Source: Echinometra lucunter
Taxonomy: Eukaryota > Echinodermata > Echinoidea > Camarodonta > Echinometridae
Assembly (NCBI GenBank): GCA_029962745.1
Contig: CM057165.1
Coordinates: 8,145,523-8,209,522, forward strand
Reading direction: 5' to 3'
DNA length: 64,000 nt
Shown here: positions 13,309 to 25,900 of the stretch, in pieces
How positions within the stretch are numbered: position 1 is the first letter of the stretch
Layout: each line of letters starts with the position of its first letter
Made by a program: the position numbers and the translations under genes
Notes under the pieces: model-generated
Told to the model about the DNA's origin: nothing
Database searches by the model: none
Seen by the model: only the letters and a program-made list of their open reading frames with translations

Positions 13309-13627
13309 TAAAGTATTCATGGGAACCTGTAATATTTCCTGTGTAATACTATACCAATAAGAATGTCGACATAATTCGAAGATTGTGATGTAACCTGAAT
13401 ATGATTCGAGTACGTACTTCCTCAAAAGATAAAGATAAAGAACAACATGAAATTAAAACAGACATAATAATCAATAGAAGGTTTACGTTCCAGAGCCCAT
13501 TATCAGGGAAGTTTTGTTACTTCGAAGCTATTTCATTCCGTGTTTAGATTATCTGAGCTTTAAAAGTAAAATGTACATGAACTTGATTTTGTCCAATATT
13601 TCTTATTTCACATTCTTTTATATGCAG

Positions 13628-13752
13628 ATATCATCGTCGTCTTACTGGAACATGGTATACAGCTAGGGGACGCCCTCTTGAGAGCAGTTGATGAACAGTT
13701 TGTGTATGCAGCCCAGATACTGTGCGAGCACATCAAACAGAAGAACATTCCG
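13628..13752 (+). CDS. TRPC: TRPC exon: ankyrin-repeat segment
   Basis: Acceptor tatgcag precedes 13628 and donor gtaagc follows 13752. Two bases complete a split Asp codon, then 41 codons read [20 protein letters not shown] and onward to KQKNIP. LGDALL is the TRPC-family (V/I)GDALL motif in the cytosolic ankyrin domain, and the segment aligns with the part of TRPC4 that ends before its DITPIILAAH stretch. Phase is 1 at the 5' end and 0 at the 3' end. The exon carrying the preceding CxDxxGRTAL-type repeat is missing from the window. Confidence 0.9.
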
Positions 13753-16700
13753 GTAAGCAAGATGACACTTACAATTGTCATCAGACTCGCGACGTGGACA
13801 AGAGACTTATAGTCGACCAAACAAAAATAAATAACTACAAAATTTTGGTCAATTATTGGTCAGTTTGGTGGTATGATGGGTTGTTAAGATACATTTCTTA
13901 TTCATGTATATACCGTATATACATATGTATTAAAGATATCGCACTCTACTGTCAGTTTAACATCGGTATGTTTTTAGAATTTTAAATTGTTCATTTTTTC
14001 CTAACAAAATGATTGTACAGGTTTTAATATAACGACACTGATATCACTCACAATTTTATAAGTCTATATTCAACCCCAATAATCCCTTGAAAGCAATATC
14101 CGGTAAAGACATGTTGAGTATGGAATTTTGCAAAACACATAACATAATTTCATCATGAAACTGTACTTTTATGAGTGATATTAACGATATCAGTGATTTG
14201 ATATGAACATCTGCAAAACAGAATGAAAATAATGATTTCATAAAATGTTTTCTGTTGTTACGAAAAGAATGATTCGATAGCATGTTCTCTATAATATAAC
14301 CATCATTTTTGGTCATGGCTGTTTGCAGGAGTTTCTGAAGTGTCGCGCACTCAATGGTGACTTCCATCCCGACATCACCCCGATTGTCCTTGCCGCGCAT
14401 CATAACAACTATGACATCATCAAGATCTTGCTGGAATACGGTGCTCGCATTGAGGACCCAGAGTACTATGCCTTCTCGACCGAGACCAACACGCTTCAGC
14501 ACTCGTTAGGAATGTTGAACATCTACCGTGCCCTGGCCAGTCAAGCCTACATCTCTCTCACAAGCCTCGACCCCATCAACACGGCGTTCGAACGCTGCGT
14601 CAAACTGCGCAAGCTGTGTCAAGTCAACCCGGAGTTCTCCGAAGAGTTCTCGACGCTGGCGAACCAATGCGAGCAGTTTGCAGCCGATATCCTCGGTCAT
14701 ATCCGGAACCAAGCAGAACAGACTTGCGTGTTGTATCATGACCCTTGTTTTTATAGCATCGGAGAGAGCGGGATTGGACCATACAAAGTTAAAATTGCTA
14801 TTCATCACGAACAGAGAAAGGTAACCCTGGTTGTCCGTTATGACTCTTATCATAGTCATCGGTGTTTTAGTTTCAGACTGAAAAGGTAAAATTGAACAGC
14901 ATCTGCCAGAACGAATGGAAGGTTCAAGCACTCAACAAACCATTTTTTAAAATTTATTTTTGCATGATAAAATACTTTTCATTACCAGAAAATGACCACC
15001 AGAAAATGACCAGAAGGATGAATTTTAAAAGTTTAAAGAGGAAAATAGCGAGCTGAAGTCCATTCCTACTAATGCCATCAGGCACGAGGTCAGCGAAACG
15101 TTTTGTGAAGAAGCATCAATATATCTTTATGGGCAAGTCCAAAGTATTTTTGTCGGGGGGGGGGGTAAACGACAAGTCTGTGGCACAGACTCTTTTTTGA
15201 CCTTTAAATACAACTTAAATTAAACTTGAGTAGAGCCTGACTTAGTCAGTCTCTGGATGTGGCTCGACTACAGTACATGACCTCCACATAGCTAAGTCAG
15301 TTTTATAGTTTACACACTCTTGTACGTATTTCGACTACCAGGGTTTTCGTGGCTGCAAAATAGTTCATGACCACATGCAAGAGTTTACTATGAGTTATCG
15401 TTGTTTGAGGTTGGTAGCCCTACCAAACTTGGATCGGATCAAATATGAAATGAAGTGACAAATTTGATGATAATTTATGTTCATTACACACCACATCACT
15501 GGTTACGATTTGACACCAAATTACCAAGTACCTTGAACTTACCCTTATTACTCCGTAAACAGGGCCCCGTTTCATAAAACTTGTTATCAATAACAAGCTG
15601 CAGTAACTGTTATAAACTACAAAAATCATTGCATCTTACTGGCTGAGAGCAAATTTGTCATAGAAATGTGGTAGTTGTTACTGATAATAAGTTATATGAA
15701 ACGGGGCCCTGATCTTGCCTTGCCATACACGTATGTTTGACAGACATGTTTTCTTGTTTCGCATGTACAGTTCGTAGCGCATCCACACTGTCAGCAGCAT
15801 CTGACCCAGCTGTGGTACGAGGGTCTTCCTTCCTGGTATATGACCAACTGGCTCTCCTCCACCCTCTCCACCTGTACCATCGGAATCTGTTTCCCACTTC
15901 TTTGTCTTCTCTACGTCATCTACCCGTGGGGTCAGATCGGTCGTTTAATGCGAGTTCCTCACGTTCAGTTTGTGTGCCACATCAGTTCCATGCTTGTGTT
16001 TCTGCTTCTGCTGGGTCTTCAGTCCTCATTCGAACCTAAGTACGACGATGATCCCAACGTTGATCAACGCGCCGAACTTCCGAAGGCTACGGAGTGGCTC
16101 ATCCTCATATGGGTATTAGGTAATGCATTTTCACATCTTGCGCAATTTAGACTGCGTCGATTATTTCCGCGTTATAAATCAAACACATGACGGCAATCAA
16201 CCACGCGCCATTCATCAGAACAACTTTGTGTATTTTTAATTTTTTGCATTAATGTTTGGTTTTACGTTATCACTCTTTCGTCACGATGACAAGGGCGCAT
16301 AAGTCAATAACGCCTTCCTGACGTAACAACACCGCGTCTTGTGCAAGGTTGGTCCACTGCTTGTTTGACACGATGCGTCAGTTAAATCTTGCACAAATCA
16401 AGTCAGCTAAGGCAGTTAGCCTGTACGAAAGTTATTAGACGTTCTGTCCTTTGTAGTGTCCGATTACTGTTCATGCTGTTTGTAGAATGTTATCCTCACA
16501 TGGTGCGTCAGAGTCTTCACCAACAGCTGACGCATTCATGCGTCAAGCAAGTGACATATCGTGTCCAACAGGCGCGCGTCTCTTGAGTGTAATTACAAGC
16601 ATTGCTTTCTTGTGGATTTCTCTTTTCGAATATTAATTTCCTTTTTTTAATACACTGTTCAAGCAGACATTTATTTTGTTTTGATGTTTAAACAAAAAAG

Positions 16701-19700
16701 AGAAAAAAAAATGATGTATGTTAATTCACGATGTTTTTGTTGAAAAAGAAAACAAATTATGTCTTGTGCTATATTGGAAATAAATCCTGAACCTGAACCT
16801 GAACCAGAACCTGAACGAAAAAGAGAAATCATAATCAACAGTGTAAGAATGTTTTGAATTACATGTCAAAATCCAGTATTTCGCAATAAAAATCGAATCC
16901 TTACTGTGTGTCCTGGGAGGTTGGATCTTTACCCAGATGTAGGCTGCCCAAATTGATTATAAAAAAAAAAATAATTGTGTAGGGGACTGTCCTGAAAGGT
17001 GCCGCAGTTGCAGTTACTTTTGAGCTACTCTGCAGAACTGCCTATTTCGACCAGACGACATGTAAGCCAAACATAAACGCAGTACAGGATTTTGTGATAA
17101 TAGAACCGCTGTTTTGTTAAACGTGTTGTTGAAAACGATGATTGGAAACAAAATGCTCCTCCTGGGGATAGGACCAATTTAGTCAACGGAGTCTATATTT
17201 ATGGACTTGTGTCTTTTTTAACTTCGACCCGTCGCAGAAATTTTGAACTTCTTATTATATATTAATACACACAAGTTTTCGTGCAACCTGTCCGTTACTA
17301 TGATTTTTAAATTTTTTAACGAAATGAGCCTTACAAGGTCACTTCTCAGATTCTTGTTTCTCCTCCCAATATCCTATTCTCTCTTTAAATCATTTTTCTC
17401 GTGCTATTATTCGTTTTATTTCTTCCTTTTCCAGGTCTTACTTGGGTAGAAATCAAAGAGCTGTGGTATTACGGGTCTCGATATCTTAAGGATCGATGGA
17501 ACATCTTAGATTTCTTCACGTTGTCTCTCTACTGGGCCACCATAGCTCTAAGGATAGTCATTTATCAAAGGGTAATAATGATAACAACAATACTGTAGAG
17601 GTGTTGTGGTCGGGTGGATAGGTCTCCGGACTGTTAACCACAAGGTCCGGGGTTCGAATCCCTGCCACGGCCACTAACGTCCTTTGGGAAGACATTAATA
17701 TACATTTGCCACACTCAACCCAGGTGTAGTATGTGCTGTGATTTATTCCTGAATGCACGAAGCGCTGCGGTTGCTCGAACTAAAGCGGGTAATAATATCC
17801 AAAGTCCTTTGGAAGCGCATGGAGACGTTATGTCGTAAAGTGATATGCACTACACAAGAACGGCATATCAATAGGCTATATAATTGGTCTCATTTACCCA
17901 GGGTAGCTATATAATCAGCATTTGTACTGTTCTTTTTAGGGCTCAGCGAAACCGCTACTGCCAGGTATCCTTTTCCCCCAGGGTTGAGATGAACAAAATG
18001 TGGACAAAACACCTCTCTATTAACGGAAGTAAGTACCTATCACGCAAGGATTGAACCCAGCAGCTGTCGCATAAGAGTCAAGAATGCTCAACAACATACC
18101 ACAGTGCCAGTGGCGTAACAACCGGGGGGGGGGGGGCAGGGTGGGCAGAGTGCCCCCCTGAAGGATTTCAGCTGGAAAATCCACCAAACCACTGGGAAAA
18201 ATGAAAGGAAGTGAAAGGAAGAAAAAGGAAGGGAGAAAGGGAAAGGAAGAAGAAGAAGAAAGGGAAAGAAAGAAGAAGAAAGGAAAAGAAAGAAGGAGAA
18301 AGGGAGAGAAAGAAGGAGAAAGGGAAAGGAAGAAGGAGAAAGGGAAAGAAAAAAGGAAAAAAAGGGAGAAAGAAGAAGAGAGAGAGAGGAAAAAGAGGGG
18401 GAGAAAAAAGAAGGAGAAAGCTAAGTGAAACAAAAGAAATGAGGGAAAATTTAGTAACAAAACCCCGGAGTTTCCGGGGGCTCCCCCGCAGTGGCTTTCC
18501 CTGTAGACCCCCATCAGGGGGCCCTAAACCAGAACCGTCCTCCTAAAATGCAGTCCTAGCTACGCCACAGATTCTAGACATAGACTAGTTACCGGGAAAT
18601 TTTGGGCTCTGCCCCCCCCCTGATAACAGGTACCTGTTACGCCCCTGCACAGTGCTTCCCTGTTTCCTCAGTATTGGTATCTATGGATGCATTCAATAAG
18701 AAACTGTCTTTATGGATACAGCCTTACCATTAGCAAATAAAAAGCTCATCTATAGACGTGTGTGACACTCCTAAACATCAACACGCCTCTAAACGTCAAC
18801 ATGTCCCCTATCTTTCAGAAGATTTGGGAGCGTCTTTCTGATCCATCCGTCTAGCTAGCTAGCTAGGGAACATGTTGACGTTTAGCGCGTGTTGACGTTT
18901 AGGAGTGTCACAGATGTGTCTTGGTGTCGCGGAAGGTCACCGGACTATGAAGCGCATGATAAGAGAACAGCATCCCTGCAACGACACTGACGACCTGTAG
19001 GAAGACTTCGATCTGCAGGTGGTTGACAAATTTTTTTGGACGAATCCATACAACTTTGCCAGGATCGGTTGTTGACTTTGCTCGCTATGGTAGAGACAGA
19101 ATGGATTCGGAATGCAAGCAAGGTAGCTAAAACAGTGTCATATTCGGCACACAGGTGATCGGATGTTTTATTTAGATATACAGGCATGACAGGTTTATAG
19201 TGTATTCTGATGACAATTATAATAATGATATTCTGTTCTTGTATAGCGCATATCACATTATTATCACATTATCATGTAATCATGATGACGATATAACACC
19301 TCCATCATATGGAAAAGGGTATATTTTTCCTCGCTCGCTGCGCTCGCTCGTTTGATAGTAATGGTTTTGAAAAGCAAACGAATTCGGTGAGATGAGACCG
19401 AATAGATAATGTATGTTTCATGGGCTCATAGTGTAATTTGCCGAAGGGGTTACTACTTCAACCATCAAAAACAGTGTGTGCTTCCTCGCTCGCTTCGCTC
19501 GCTCGTAATATTAAAAAAAACAGAGTGGTTTGGGGCAGCAACAATGCACCAGCGATGTGACAAAATAGAGTTCATATTTGGCTGCGAGGTAACCATATTT
19601 TTGAGGTATCATATATGCCTATAGTGTATTTTCATAACTAAACACGTCTCTCATAACAAGAAATTTGTTATTTTTTGCTCGCTCGCTTCGCTCGCTCGCA

Positions 19701-19875
19701 AAATTAAAAGAAAAGCAGGATGGTTCACAATCTAGCAAAATGCGTAATTTCCCCAAATTGAAAATGCTTCACGTTGATATAGATCTAGGCCTATATTATA
19801 TATATATATTGGTCGAGCAGTTTTTTAACTGAAAGGGCTACCCTTTTTAAATAAAACGACAAATAAATAAAATAA

Positions 19876-19912
<37 letters not shown>

Positions 19913-22900
19913 TATGTGTGTGTGTGTGTGTGTGCATATATGTACATATCATACGTATATATCAGTAGCCGTTGGTTCATCTCCGCTTGGTCGTCTTGCC
20001 CCCCCCCCCCCCCCCCCCCAATCCGAAAAATGGATCGACGCCTCTGGCATTCACTACCTCTCAACGCAGGGGTAGGGAATGGCCATCTGGTAGGATGAAA
20101 TTCCTTGAGTGCTTCGCCACAAATCGCGGTAACCGTGCTCAAGTTAACTCGTTGTCTACTGGAACCTATTAGCCCCTGTGTTAATTCTATGGGATGAGAG
20201 AATTCAGCAGTCAAAGGGTTAAAAGTGTCATAGTTAAAAGTACGATTGCAGATTCCTCAAGGATAACAGTATAAATAAATGATAGAGTTACCCTGGGTAT
20301 GCACAAGATACATTATCAATATTTTCACAAAATATAAAACTCATTGAGACAGCGCTGAATACGTGATCACAAAATGTTATGGGTTTATGATTTATAATCA
20401 TGCACTTCAAAGAGAATTCCATGATTGGCAAGTAGAAGAGTATTGTTCTCGAAAAAAAAGCAAAGTGCAAGCTTTTCATGAATTATCCTTGACTTCTTCG
20501 GTATACCCCAGAACTACATCATTGTAACACTTCATACACTTCCTTCTGATCGAACTTTTAAAAGGATTCTACTTATAATAGTTTTGTTCAAATATTTGCT
20601 TGTTCTTGTAATGACCGAAACAGATTTGTTCTGACCATTTTCATGATTGTACTTTATACGCATTCTCTATTGTTTTCATTCTACAGCACGGTGGACAGTT
20701 GGCTGTCACGGAAATTCCCTCAACGTCCATGCTGTACTCGACCATGGAAATCCCGACGGCGTTTACGGACGATGAGTTTACAACATCGGGTGAGACTCCG
20801 GTCACGGTAACCGACCCAGCGACAACCATCGAGATGTCGGATTGGGAACAGGTCATCGTCAGGATAGAGCGCCTTCATAAGGATGTGATGGACATCGACG
20901 AGGAACAGACCGAATTCGGAAAGTCCCTCGCCCAGGGAATCGGCGAAATCAAGTCGCAGCTGACTCTGATGGATGAAAGGATGGCTAAGATCGAAGCCGA
21001 GAGTGAGGCTACTGCGCAGGGAGCAGCGGTAGTCAGTGGCGGCAGACGTGGGAAGAAAGGGGCGGGTGGCACAGCCACAAATACAACTAGAACAGGTCGT
21101 GCAAACTGGAGCGCGTATGACCCTCTGTTAATATCCGAAGGATTTTTCGCTATAGCCAAGGTATTAAGCTTCCTCCGCCCCATTTGCTACACCGTCATGA
21201 ACCGTCATGTGGGACCAATGCAGATTTCACTCGGCAACATGATGTTCGATATTTGCAAATTTCTCTTGATTTTCTGTTTTGTGTGGTTCGCCTTCTCGCT
21301 CGGAATGAATCAGTTATATGGATACTACTCCTACATTACTCGGGAAATATGTGATATAAATAATCCCATGGAGGAACATTGTAAACAGCCGTTTGAAACG
21401 TAAGTCCTTGTGTTATGCCTTACGGAACCAGCGGTGGTGTTGTGTGCATGTTAATTTGATTTTCATCTATACGCCTTTTTTTCTTGCAATAGAAGTAGGC
21501 CTACAGCATGCTTCACGACCCTTGTGGTGAAATCGTTTTTTTTTATAGTTATTTTGACTCATAAAAATATGCATTTTTGAGGGTGCAAGAAGCAAGAAAG
21601 GTAATTTTCAGGATAGAAGTAACTCATTAAATAAGCAAGTAACAGTATGAGGTAAACATCGTTTTACTGACATTAATTTTGTCATGTAGAGGGAATGGTA
21701 CTAGTCTTATTGGCAAATGTGCAAAAGAGAAAGCTGTTCACCATTTGGAAGAGCTCACTTTTTCCAACAGAGTGCCCCTTTTCCTTACCCCCCCCCCACT
21801 ATGAAAGACACTCCGTCGTCCCTGCTTACATTAACTCCAAAGAGTAATATGGAACAATCAGTTTATCAGCCCTCCATACTTACATTTAATGTATATTTAT
21901 GTATGTTTGATTTTTTTCAAAATTTGTTATAATTATTTTGTTGGAAATGAAAATAAAAAACATTGTACCATTGAAACATTGAACCCCCATTATATCTTAG
22001 CATAAAAGGAAGACTGTCTTCAGGGAAGCGAGCATTTGAGGGCACTCAAGTACAATGTTGATCTTTGATAATGTTTACACTAATTTGCTCATTGTATTCA
22101 ATACACTTTAAGCCATGAAATGTTTAAATTGATTTTATTTACATGTGAACAGAGTACAGTACACTCTAAGTACATTGTTCTGGGCTCTGTTTGGCTTGCC
22201 TGAGATGAACATCGTGGACATCCGTGGTGTCGATCATGAATTCACCGAGACTGTAGGGCTGATGTTGTACGCTGCCTACCACGTCATCGCAATCGTCGTG
22301 CTTCTCAACGTCCTGATCGCTATGATGAGCAATACCTACACAAGGATAGAGGTCAGTAATGGGTCAAGAAATCCCTGCAATATGACTGGTTAGGAGTAAG
22401 AGGGAACAAGACCCGTATATTTTTCAGCCATGCCCAAAGTCACATTGAGCCATGAATCCCCACCGACCATCTTAGGTCTGTGCATTTAGTTATTCATTCA
22501 ATTATTTATTTTTTAAGATCAATGTCATCTACGAAGGCAATATTGCTGAAGATAATGATGGGCCCTGGTAATGCAAAATTATAGTGAAAAAACCCCTTCT
22601 AATGTATAAATCATCATTTATGGTTGTTTTGCAGTGAATATGTACAATTGTGTACAATAGGGGTTTAGATGTCTATAAATACCTAAATCAAAGCAAAGTT
22701 GCATTCTCATGATAATGTTTCAACCAACATCAACGTATAAAGGGTTAATTATTTAGACGAGTTTAAGAAACATTTATGCTTTAATTCGCCAACAGAGCAT
22801 TTCAATGTGCCACGTTGTTACATGACTGCCACAGTATCACAGTACCATCTACTAAAACGCCACTTTCCTTGAGATTCTATTAATATATATCCAATAAGAA

Positions 22901-25900
22901 ATGATCATTCACATTATTTCACAGGATGATTCGGAGGTCCAGTGGAAGTTTTCCAGGTCAAAGCTCTGGATGAGCTATTTCGCTGGCAGGGGATCGTTAC
23001 CCGCACCATTCAATGTCATCCCAACCCCGAAATCCATGTTATACCTCTTCCGGTGGCTCCGAGGCAAACTGGGTAGTGAGAAACACCGCCAGGAGATCAG
23101 GGTACGTGTAGCAGCATGGGCAGATCCAAGGAGGGGGGGGGGGAGGGGCGGCGAACCGGCCGTGGCCCCTATTTTGAAACCGAGAACTTTTTTCTTTTCT
23201 TTTCTTAACTTTTTTTTTCTTGTGATAACTTTTTGGGGGTACAACAGACACCTGAAAAAGCCGACTGCCCCCCCTTGAAAAATTCTGGATCCGGCCCTAA
23301 GCAGTATTGTAGAAGAGACCTCAAAGTCTTATACCAAGACTGAAACCGAGACCTCAGGGCCCGGGACCAAGACCACCTCTACCGATACTGAGATCTCTAG
23401 AGACCAAGGCTTAGGTCAGTGCCAAAACCTAGACCGAGACCTTATTAAGTGTAAAAGAAAATGAAAATGAAATCCAACAAACTTTTACCTACTGCATAAT
23501 TGAAAATTGTGAGACGGATAAAAATATCTTGAAATTACTACTTTGTGATTACTTAGCAAGGAAAACAATCTCACCAAATTTTGCAGGTTTCTTAAAGCTG
23601 TATCTCGTGACGAATTGAGAGTTATTCCCGTGATTTTAACGTGCAAGACCGAGACCCTATAAAACATGAGTCACTTTGATCGAACCTCGCAAAGCAAGCA
23701 TTTAGAACTTCTTTCAAAGATGGCAGGGGAACTAGATGAATTAAGAATGATGAAATAACAACCCCAAAACAAAATATTGATATCATGTTCTGGTTGCGTG
23801 GTTGAATAAAGGGTGGCCCCATGGTGGTCAATTTCCCCTAGAATCGGGCCTAGAATGGCCAATTGATATCATATACCATGCATGTGAGTCGTTTAACCAT
23901 GCAAGATACAGGTGGCTTTCCTTTGACTAGTCACTCTGAATTGGCTCTATGAATTCTAGTATAGATTTAGCACTGAAATGGAACAGTAGGAATTATCCTG
24001 TTATACACTCTCAGAGAAATTTACCAGTTAGAACCCCTTTCGTCTGGTATTAAGAACCCTACAGAAAAGGGGTTCTATATTGTCAAGAACCCCATAAGGT
24101 TCCTTGCACTACCAGTAATTGTTCTAAAGATCCCTTTAGAATCCTTTAGAGAACATTTATAGGCTAGTAATGGTTCTTTGAAGAACCTTCAAGAGTTCCC
24201 TATGTGGGACAAGAAAAGGTTCTAATCAGCACCATTTTTGCTTACAGTGAACTCCTTTCTGTTTTCTCTTGATTTAAGGAATAACCAGCCATCCATTTAA
24301 GAAAAAAAGAGCTATACGCTTGAAACAGGGAGGTGGGCACCTCCCTGCTTGAACTCAGTCTGTACCCCTTGAACATGTTCAAGATTCACTATACCAGAGG
24401 AGGATACATGACCGTGATTCCTGACTCACCGTTAACTTGTCCCATGTTTAAAGCATCTGTCCCCTTAAACTTAACATATTGCCTACTGTAACCGGGTGGC
24501 CCCTGTATAAAATCTATGGGAATTTGAAAATTCAGTAGTCAACCGGTTAATTAACTAATAACATGATTATACAGTGCTCCGAGTGCTCATCCGCCAAAAT
24601 GGTGTATTTCGGGTTCCTTATAACGTGCCCTTATAAATGGATGAGGTATTGGCAGGATGTCATCATGAAGGAACAAACCTTTGACTGATACGTGACAGCT
24701 TGTCAAGTACCATTATTTGCTTCACGTAAAAAATTCCTTTTTTTTTGTATTTTTCCATGAACTTACAGGACAGAAATAAAGCAAAGATGGAGGAGAAGGA
24801 GCAGCAATACAGGGTAAGATTTCATTTTTAATTAGCAAACTTAGCTTAACAATTACAGGTGCTTTTTAAAGACGATCTACAATACTGCCTGCTTAGAGAT
24901 GCAATGAAGGAAATTTATTTACTTTTATCCCGGAAAAGGCAACAAATCCCCATAACATGTTTAGTGTTCAGATATGGCACGAAAACCATCCTACTTGTGT
25001 TAACCCGTTGCCTACTGGAACCGCGTTGTCCCTGTATTAAACCTATGGGAATTAGAGAATTCACTAATCAGTGGGTTCGTGAACTCGCATTAACGCGTCA
25101 AATCTGGAATTAAAGAGAATAATTTTGTCAAAAATGCGCAGACAAACGCATGACAACATTATTTTGCGCTAACCTTTTTAAGTATTCGATTGGTCCACAG
25201 CTTTTTGCAGCCATGCGACCAAAAAGAAATTCTCCTGCCTCAGCGACATTTTTTTTTTGTCGCCTCATACCCCATTGACTTGTAAACTAAACATGCTAAA
25301 ATGTTGCGGGGATTCGTCTCCTCACATCTGAGCAAGCCTTGAGTGTCACGCAAGGATTCAGGAGTATATCAAAGGTGGAACAGAAAAAAGAGGCTAGAGG
25401 CAGAGTTGTGGAACAGCATAATCGCCATGGTTCATGGGAAAATGGACGCAATTTCTGTGGAAAATATTGCTTGAACTATCCTCCACTTTGAAACTGTTTC
25501 AGAACAGGGTAAAACATCCGATTCAGTTGAAGCTCCTAGTGATTCAGGGTTCGTGGAACAATTTGATCACTGTTCAATTGAAACTTATGCTCTTGTCATA
25601 AAAGCCTTGGCTTTACGATTTACCCTTTCAGTAATCCTTAACTTTTTCTCCTCATCGCTTAGGAAATCATGGGCAAGTTGGTGAAGCGTTACATCTTTGA
25701 TGCGAAGAGAGACGACGACGAAAACAACCAAGAGCAATGGGTCAACCGGCTGAAACAGGATATTTCCGGATTCAAGTACGAAATGTTCGAAGCGCTCACT
25801 GGCATGGACAAAAAGATGAACGAAATGGAGCAGCGAATTGAAGATGGTGGCATCAAAGAGCCAGGGACTCAGATGTTTCACAAAATGGAAGAAGTTGTGA

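Larger units (their letters stand above)
17572..20686 (+). other. TRPC intron (3.1 kb), repeat-rich
   Basis: Filled by the two SINEs, the CAGTGGCGTA foldback, the 18762 foldback, the CGCTCG repeats and a TTAA mini-element. The remainder is unique. Confidence 0.85.
23102..24768 (+). other. TRPC intron
   Basis: Contains the 23118 and 24004 foldbacks, a CCGAGACC-like degenerate repeat (23300-23450) and a TTAA mini-element at 24471. No other exon recognised. Confidence 0.8.

Noticed and set aside
18195..18546. Lys/Glu-rich + strand frames
   Set aside because: Purine microsatellite inside a foldback; on the other strand it gives Phe/Leu/Ser runs.
19331..19700. CRISPR-like array
   Set aside because: Only three blocks, unequal spacing, AT-rich related spacers, and the locus lies in an intron of an animal gene.
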